Source of the DNA: Batkoa obscura
Lineage: Eukaryota > Entomophthoromycota > Entomophthoromycetes > Entomophthorales > Batkoaceae
Reading direction: 5' to 3'
Length of the DNA: 64,000 nt
NCBI GenBank assembly: GCA_030770535.1
Contig: JASVEC010000002.1
Span: forward strand, 2,294,001-2,358,000
Shown: positions 57,450 through 64,000 of the stretch, in pieces
Position numbering within the stretch: position 1 is the first letter of the stretch
Layout of the letters: the number at the start of each line of letters is the position of its first letter
Notes under the pieces: model-generated
What the model was told of the DNA's origin: nothing
Database searches by the model: none
Seen by the model: only the letters and a program-made list of their open reading frames with translations
Program-made: the position numbers and the translations under genes

Positions 57450-59361
57450 TTAATTCTTATTATGCGATGCTTTAAATCTTTTTTTACTGATTGCCAACTT
57501 ATGTCTTGATTTGTAAAGACCAATGTACTGTTTTCTATTTTCAGCCAATTCTTTTTCTAATTCTTCTAAACTTTCTGTACGTTGAAATATCTTTTCCCCT
57601 CCAAATCGTGCTTTATATTCTAACTCTGTATTAAGATGGAAAAAGAACCATGGCTCATGACCTGCTTTATCATCAGCGATGTTTGCCTTTTCCTGTTGTA
57701 TTATACCTACTTGTTCTAATGGCTCAATTTCAGCAGGAATCTCATCATCCGATTCTTCACTTGAATCCGGTTTCAAGCCAAATAAAGAAAAAGTTCCCTG
57801 ATCTCTTTTCTCAACATCTTTATTAAAAATGCTTCCAATTCTTTCACTAACTTCGAAATGCTTGTCTTTTGTCACTTCTGGTGTCAATGAAATACCAATA
57901 TTATCATTTTTATTATGTTCGCTTAAATCTAACTTTACTTCTTTATCCGATTTTCTTATTTGATTTGAAGCCCCTAATTTTGATGGGTCTATTTCAAGTT
58001 CTTCGGCGTCAGAGGCGTCTGGATCATATCTTATCATCCCCTTCCATTCTAACCCGGGATTTGCTCTTTTAGTTTCAGTATACTGGTCTTGAACAGTACT
58101 TTGCGATGGCAAATTAAGAATATTTTTTAAAAGATCTAACGCTTTTCCTTTTTCTTCTTCCAATGATACTTTAATATTATCTTTATTTTCTGTTTCTTGG
58201 ACCTCTTCAACACTTTCTTCATCAGAATTAATAAAATCTTCGCCTAACTTGAAACGAGCATCATTGCCAAATCTTTTTTGTAACTGTAGTCTTTTATGAC
58301 CCTCTTTTCCTTCAAATACTGGATTTATTCTTATATCGTTTGTTTCTGTGTCTACCTCTTCATCATCACTAAATAAGAATTGCTGTCCATCTTTAGCGTC
58401 ATCATTTGTATCTTTCACTTCCTCTGCTTCTTCTTCAGATTCGCCAAACAAATCATTGACTCTATTATTAATTTCAATAATTTTACTTGGTGCTTCAACG
58501 ATATCTCCTTCATCGCTAAATGTTATTCTATTAGAGTTATTTATCTAGAAAAAGATTTAACGTTGATAATAAGAATTTAAAATAACTTACTGGCTTATCA
58601 ATATTTGACAACGCTGCAGTTATACCTTCTTTTTGTTTTTTGAGTAGTTCCGTTTTCTTGTTTATAGACTCTTTTTGTTTCAGTTTTGACTTTTGTTCCT
58701 AAAATGCTATTTTAATATCTAAATACAAAGTTTCCAATTTAGTTACTTTGTCTAAATTAATCTTATCTGAATTATCTTCGTATGTCTTTTCGTCATCTAT
58801 AAACCATGATAAACTCTCTAAAGGAATACTGTCTATAATCGGGGCAATCACATCTTCTTTTTTTTTGAAGCTTTTAAGTTGGTGTTGATGTTTTTCTGGA
58901 TCTATTGTAATCAGAGTCCCATCATTTTTTCTAATCTTTAATTCACAAACAGCTCTTCCGTATCTAACTTTCTTCCATCCTTTTTTTTCAGGAATATCGT
59001 CCTTAATTAATGTCATATCTTTTGCTTCATGAGAGCCCAATCTTCGTCTTACACTTTTATCATCAACTTCTTCTATTACAAGTCTCTCTTTTTCTAATTT
59101 TTTTAAAAAACTCTCTTTAGCCAAAGCTAACTTCAACTGACTACCTTTCCATTTACTTCCGTTTAGTATACTTTGACAACGCTGCCAACTTTTATCATCA
59201 CATATTAAGGTCAGAAAAGCAAATCCTTTATAAAGACCGGTAGAATGGTCTTTAACTATCTCACAATCTTTGACTTTTCCAAAACTTTTAAACTTATCTA
59301 TTAAATCGCTTTTATCTTCCACTTGCTTTGATAACCCCCCTATATGTATTCTATGTTCCAT
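57450..59361 (-). CDS. NOP8: Nucleolar RRM protein, NOL8 / NOP8 type
   Basis: Nop8/NOL8 is a nucleolar factor needed for early 60S subunit assembly. Three exons (58747-59361, 58591-58698, 57450-58544) give 605 residues. The N-terminal RRM has HRIHIGGLSKQV (RNP2) and GLYKGFAFLTL (RNP1), with WKGSQLKLALAKESFLKKLE after it, the typical NOL8 extension. The rest is acidic and charged: RITFSDEGD, HKRLQLQKRFGNDARFKLGE, then the C-terminal WFFHLNTE-type segment (EPWFFFHLNTELEYKARFGG) and a basic tail SKKRFKASHNKN. The first intron begins at GTAACT inside what looks like an open frame; using it removes the in-frame TAG at the exon junction. Intron 2 is 46 nt. Confidence 0.9.
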
Positions 59362-60303
59362 AATTTTATTGAAAAAATTAAGTGAATAATTTATTTTGCT
59401 ATTTATTAAGCTTACTACCTTTCCATATACATGTATTTTTGCATTTGAACCTGAAATTGCACTGCTTTAACAAATCATTTTCACTAGTTATTGATTGTGT
59501 GCAAAAATAATTCTAAACATCAATCAGTATATTTAGATGTTAATTTAAAAATGTATATTGCTAGCCTATTTGCTTTATCAGATTTTACTAAATAAGAGTT
59601 ATTTAAATCCAGACTGGATATATTTGATAAAGGACTCTGAACTTGTCTCTTTGTATCTTCTTTATTCTAATTCTTCAGCTATACAAACTTAGGAAAAGTT
59701 TAAATATATAAAATACTTATAGTTACAAAGATAATTTAAATCCTAAAAATCGTGTGTATTTGCTATCTATAGCATTTGGTTACTCTATTCAATATCTCTA
59801 ATTTCCAAGACTTAGATTAGTAGTACTAAAATCGTTAATATTTTTTTGCATATTTTATAAATCTCGTATAAATATTACTAAATAAAATATTAAAATAGTG
59901 GATTTTTTAATTATAACCTATTTTTTATAGTATTTAATAAAATGAAGCTGTACTTTGACATTATGATTGTATTTTCAATTTGAATTTGAATGTTTCTAAT
60001 ATTAAAAAAGACAAAATATAAAAGTATAGATTAGTTACAGAAATCAATTTTTTTAACCAGGTGAATAGAATTATTATAATATAAAGAATAAAAGTCATAC
60101 GTAATTTAAATATTCTAAAATTTTATATAAAATTTGAATCCCAGTTAAAGCTTATAAATTATTGATTTTTAAATTTATTTAATTTAATAGTAGTAATATT
60201 ATTATGGAAAGAGTTTCAAAATTTTGGTAGAAATTGAAAGCTATATCTTTATATAATGAAACCTTTATTTAAATTTACATAATATTTAAATTTCAATTTG
60301 CTA
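59362..60303. other. Intergenic, nothing recognised
   Basis: AT-rich spacer between the NOL8 start and the LPMO stop. Confidence 0.5.
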
Positions 60304-61254
60304 TTAGAATGTTAAACAAGCAAATGCGCCATTATAGCCTTTACAAGATGAGCCATATGGACAAACTTGGATTAAAGTTTTACCATTCAAGCAAATTGCT
60401 AAGTTGTTTTCATTACAGCGTAACTCTCCATGAGTAGTGCATGAGTTGCTATTAGGGTCAACTGGTTTTTCAATTGGCTTTTCAACTGGTTTTTCGATCG
60501 GTTTAATTTCATAGACAGGTGGAGTTGGTTCTTTTTTCTCTGGCTCTTCCTTAGGTTGCTCCTTCTTAGGCTCTTGTTTTACAGGATCCTTGGGCTTGTT
60601 TTGGTCATTTCCTTCTGGAACACCTTGAGAGCCACTTGGTGAAATGGTTTTAGATGGAGTAGATTCCATTTCAGATTTTTTATAATCATTAGCAAAACCT
60701 TCTGGGAAAATTTCATAACCATCAATGTTAGCTATGGTTGGTACATGTCCAGTGATACTTCCTCCTTCTTTACCATTCTTGATCGTAATATCAGCACAAT
60801 TCATGTAATATTCACGATTACCAGATCTATTGATCCAACCCCATGCAAATGTTACAGGTCCGCTTGGAGCATTAGCTGGGATAGGTATATCATAGTTTAA
60901 TCCACCAGTTAAACAATCTCCATAAACACTCTTCAATACTACCCAGTCTCTGTCATTGTAGGATACTGAAAATTGACAATGTCCTCCATTATGTGGAGCA
61001 GTACCACCGAGCTGTACAGAAACAGTTTCCCCAGCATTAACATCATAGGATGATGGGCCTTTGGGGTAACCACGGCAAGGGTATGGAAATTCAGAGCCAA
61101 GTGGGGAACTGTAAGAGTAATCAAACTCAGGCTCAAGGTAATTTTTGTTATGTTTAGATTTTCTTGGAGGAGGGTTGGTCATTTCCATGTGAGAAGTGAC
61201 TTGGTAAGCAGCACCAAGGATGAATAAAATAGTTGAAAGTTTTGCACTAACCAT
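60304..61254 (-). CDS. Secreted lytic polysaccharide monooxygenase, AA11-like, with C-terminal Cys-rich module
   Basis: A copper enzyme that would cut chitin oxidatively outside the cell. The 316-residue single-exon product has a signal peptide (MVSAKLSTILFILGAAYQVT) cleaved before His, so the mature protein starts HMEMTNPPPRKS, giving the first residue of the copper histidine brace. The second brace His is in APHNGGHCQFSVSYN. SPLGSEFPYPCRGYPKG and NREYYMNCADITI are typical of AA11-type domains from fungi, and the conserved aromatic is in the latter. A Pro/Glu/Lys linker with PIEKPVEKPIEKP repeats follows, then a C-terminal module with six Cys (CTTHGELRCNENNLAICLNG to GSSCKGYNGAFACLTF), probably carbohydrate-binding. 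A broken paralogue is at 21514-22434. Confidence 0.85.
   Translation of the reverse strand: MVSAKLSTILFILGAAYQVTSHMEMTNPPPRKSKHNKNYLEPEFDYSYSSPLGSEFPYPCRGYPKGPSSYDVNAGETVSVQLGGTAPHNGGHCQFSVSYNDRDWVVLKSVYGDCLTGGLNYDIPIPANAPSGPVTFAWGWINRSGNREYYMNCADITIKNGKEGGSITGHVPTIANIDGYEIFPEGFANDYKKSEMESTPSKTISPSGSQGVPEGNDQNKPKDPVKQEPKKEQPKEEPEKKEPTPPVYEIKPIEKPVEKPIEKPVDPNSNSCTTHGELRCNENNLAICLNGKTLIQVCPYGSSCKGYNGAFACLTF
60430..60600 (-). repeat. Coding repeat in LPMO linker
   Basis: Tandem KPIEKPVE and KEEPEKK/QEPKKEQPKEE units encode the proline/charged linker between the catalytic and Cys-rich modules. Confidence 0.7.
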
Positions 61255-63271
61255 ATTGAGTCCTATTAATGATGAAATATAAGTATCAAATATATGTTTA
61301 TAGCTTTATGCTATTACCTTTTATTAATTTGATATTAATATACTTTTGTATTAAGATTAATGAGATCAAAAAGTAAAGCCACTTTGTTGAAAGCAAAATA
61401 CCTTAAATAAAATAAAAAAACTGGGTTTTCTGAACAGGAACAACAATACTTGAACTTTTAAATTATAATTTAATATTTTTGATTTTTATTTCCAAATTAA
61501 GACATGTAATTTATTTTGAGCTATATTGTTTACAAATAGAGGACTTTTTGCTATCAGTTATTTTTATAAGGCGAAGGGTGTAAAATAATAGATAACATTT
61601 ATTTAGAAGTAAATTATAGGATACTCAGTATGTAATTGTAACTTTAAGAGTAGTTATTTTAATTTGAACTTTGGTTCTATCTTTAGAACACCTCATATCT
61701 CTTATGAAGCGGTAATAGTGGTTGAAAACCACTATAAAAGCCACAGGTTAAATTTTCATTTAGATCAGCATGTTACACCAGTGAGCTAACTTAGATATCT
61801 ATCATATTTTCTGAACTATGTACTATTTAAATTAAATAAGTACCATTTAATACCATCATTCAAATAGCAAAAGTATTGCGAATGAATTCATTTGGCCTTA
61901 TCGATATGAAGTTCTTCTCTGCTTGAATTTATTTGTCAAAAGGACATTTAATTTTTAATGAAGCTAATAATAGAATAGCACCTCAAGTTATATTTTTTAA
62001 ATTTGATAGAGAGCTATAGCTTATGACAATTACTTATAATACTTTTATTTCATTTCTACAGAACTCTTTAAATAAGCTGTTTTTATGACAAAGAAGTTAT
62101 AAAATATTAGATCTATAACAGTATTTATTTGAATGAAACATATAATATAAGTTCTTGGAGAACCTGTCTAAATAGATAATAAATGATTGTATTTATTTAT
62201 CCATTTTTTATTTTGCACAAAATTTAAAAAAATTGGTTAATACAAATCTAGAAAAACATTCGAGATTTTTAAATTTTTAAAATACTGCTAGTAGCTTGAA
62301 CAACTTATTTAACCACATGTTTTGATGTCTATACAAGATACGGTATAAAGTTAATATTTGTTTAAACTTTCATTTTGACTATGTAGAATAGGTAAAATAT
62401 TCAATAGCTTTTAACCAGACATAATAATGAAAATAGATTTAAAAAATTAATCTTTTAGCTTTTTTATAAACATTTTTATGCCAATTCATTAAGATGCTGT
62501 AGAATGCTAAATAATGTTTAAACTCGAACTTTTATTTTAACATGTTAAATTTTTTAGATCACATGAAAAATATATATTAAACTTAATAGCTTGAAAAATT
62601 GTCCAAGGTTTTTAAATAAAAGTTATTTAAACCTAGTTATATATTTTTAAATATCTTTATACTTATTTCTAGTGTTTTTTTATAAAGTCCATATATATAT
62701 ATGTTGATTAAGGGGAGAAACAGAAAATAGTATTATTTTCACAGAAGGCAGTGGACTTGTTCACTATAGGATGGCTAAAGCTTTTAAAAAGTTGAGTCAA
62801 GTAGCGCAAGGTGGGAATCGTTGATGTACATCATACTTACTAGAGAGAACCAACTTTAGTAAATGTCAGCTTTAAGTGAAAAGAGATATTATTTTGAAAA
62901 AATACAACCCAAATTATTTATACAAAAGACTCCTTTGTTGGAAATCAAAAACTGTTTTTATGTTTAATTTTTCTCACTACTATTATTAATTACTATTACA
63001 TACAGGTAAGTAAAAGTTTGATTAAAATCAAGGATAAGATTTTCCCATTTCATTTTTTTTAGCCACTTACTGTATAACATAATAAATACTGAATAAAAAA
63101 CGTCCAAACGGAATTATTTTAAAATTAAGCAAAAAAGTAAAAAAAATTGCAACACTTAGCGTTTAATTCATAATATTTGCTAAGTACCTAATTAAACAAA
63201 AACTGAACTAAGCTTTCAGGCTAATTCATATATAATTTGAAATTACGTTATGGTCAACTTTTTTAATATAT
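61255..63271. other. Gene-free region with candidate folds
   Basis: LPMO promoter side, then a long AT-rich stretch. Noted within it: a hairpin-rich, tRNA-like patch at 61686-61796, and a less AT-rich patch at 62725-62880 that reads EGSGLVHYRMAKAFKKLS on the plus strand but has no recognised identity. Confidence 0.45.
61686..61796 (-). ncRNA. Candidate tRNA-related or other structured RNA remnant
   Basis: The outer ends ATATCT and AGATAT can pair. A perfect 9-bp hairpin (ATAGTGGTT-GAA-AACCACTAT) lies at 61708-61730. On the minus strand TTAGCTCACTGG resembles a pol III A box, but no convincing B box or cloverleaf can be drawn. Confidence 0.2.
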
Positions 63272-64000
63272 GAGGCTGTCTTAATTGGTTTCAGAATCTA
63301 CTTAGAAATTAATCCAAATTTAAAATTTAAAGCTTGTGTCCAATGTAACGGTTAAATCTAAAAAGCCTAAAATTAAATATCTCTATTTAAAACTTATTTT
63401 GATTGTTTTCTTTTCTTAAATAGCTAATTTTCCTAATTATATAAATACACTTATTTGACTTTGTTTTTTGTTGAAATAAAAATAAAATGCAAACTTTCAT
63501 AACTAAACTTCGAAATATAATTTTTGAAAATTTCAATACAATAGGGAGGAGTACATAATATAAACATTGTAATTCATTTACATGAATTTTGAGAGATACT
63601 TATAACAACCCAAGGCTTATGTAATTTTATAACAAAACAAAACAAAACAAAGAAAAGATATATTACCAAAGTTTACTATCGATAATAATAAACTTAATCA
63701 AGTAATGTACAAAATTAGTGCTTTAAGGGAAACAGGAAATAAAAATCAGCAAGTAGCGTTATTATCAACTATAGCTTCAGTATATTCTTTTGATGAATGT
63801 AAGAGTTTTGGGTTTAATATAAACAGAAATCAATATAATTATTCAAAAATAAGTAATAATAGTAGTAAAATATCAACATTTACAACCTATTATTAAAAAT
63901 ATAAAAAAAATTAAAGATGACCAAATTGAAACTATCATACAATATTTACTAAATGATTCAACTATTTCATCAAGATTTAATAAAAAAAATAATGATAGTA
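63272..64000 (+). mobile_element. DNA transposon copy (right), truncated by window edge, with transposase start
   Basis: The terminus reads GAGGCTGTCTTAATTGGTTT, close to the left copy's end. About 430 bp of non-coding sequence follows, then the transposase start at 63705 (MYKISALRETGNKNQQ, as in the left copy). The two copies align through NQYDYSKIS / NQYNYSKIS. Near 63880 one extra T shifts the frame relative to the left copy, after which IIKN..KIKDD-QIETIIQYL resumes in another frame; this copy is therefore also inactive. It runs outward, opposite in orientation to the left copy about 62 kb away. Confidence 0.75.

Noticed and set aside
58699-58730. In-frame TAG and apparent 28-nt intron in NOL8
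   Set aside because: The 28-nt version puts the downstream exon out of frame. A donor at GTAACT gives a 48-nt intron that keeps the frame.
62745-62830. tRNA-Leu-like GGATGGCTAAAGC
   Set aside because: No acceptor stem, T arm or B box can be drawn.

Overview
The window is from an AT-rich nuclear genome of an aerobic fungus. Genes carry many short introns: those placed here are mostly 42-57 nt, with a GTA start and an AG end, and they rejoin neighbouring reading frames. Gene content is fungal: RMT2, ISN1, a peroxisomal PMP47-type carrier, an LRG1-type LIM-RhoGAP and an AA11-like chitin LPMO. An apparent Integrator subunit (INTS7), normally absent from Dikarya, together with the base composition, suggests an early-diverging (zygomycete-grade) fungus. 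That placement is inference. All calls come from reading the sequence; no database search was run.

Layout. 0-2.1 kb: end of a DNA transposon copy whose transposase gene holds two short palindromic elements, then a GST-like gene remnant cut by a third. 2.8-4.4 kb: ISN1. 6.7-9 kb: a Cu-only SOD-like gene and a secreted three-repeat protein. 10.4-11.6 kb: RMT2. 13.3 kb: second SOD-like gene. 14.6-20.5 kb: ARP2, a NOP15/NIFK-type ribosome-assembly factor, and RAD52 rebuilt from 12 exons. 21.5-22.4 kb: a broken copy of the LPMO gene. 22.5-27 kb: repeat-rich and gene-free, with solo LTR pieces and MITEs. 27-34 kb: patatin-like lipase, LRG1-like RhoGAP, a coiled-coil protein. 34-40.4 kb: INTS7 and MUS81 on the minus strand. 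41.6-46.4 kb: two divergent, very acidic unknown proteins. 47.3-51.8 kb: peroxisomal carrier and a Trs65/TRAPPC14-like protein. 54.5-59.4 kb: the PP2A B subunit and NOL8/NOP8. 60.3-61.3 kb: the intact LPMO. From 63.27 kb: a second, outward-pointing copy of the edge transposon.

The genes are mostly housekeeping: actin nucleation (ARP2), Rho control (LRG1), PP2A regulation, homologous recombination and branched-DNA cleavage (RAD52, MUS81), 60S ribosome assembly (NOP15, NOL8), nucleotide and arginine modification (ISN1, RMT2). No operon-like logic is expected. The most distinctive features are a family of roughly 100-bp, whole-length quasi-palindromic MITEs (17 recognisable copies or pieces, TA target duplication, centre AGCGCT), the paired Cu-only SOD-like genes without signal peptides, the secreted three-repeat protein, and the Integrator subunit.
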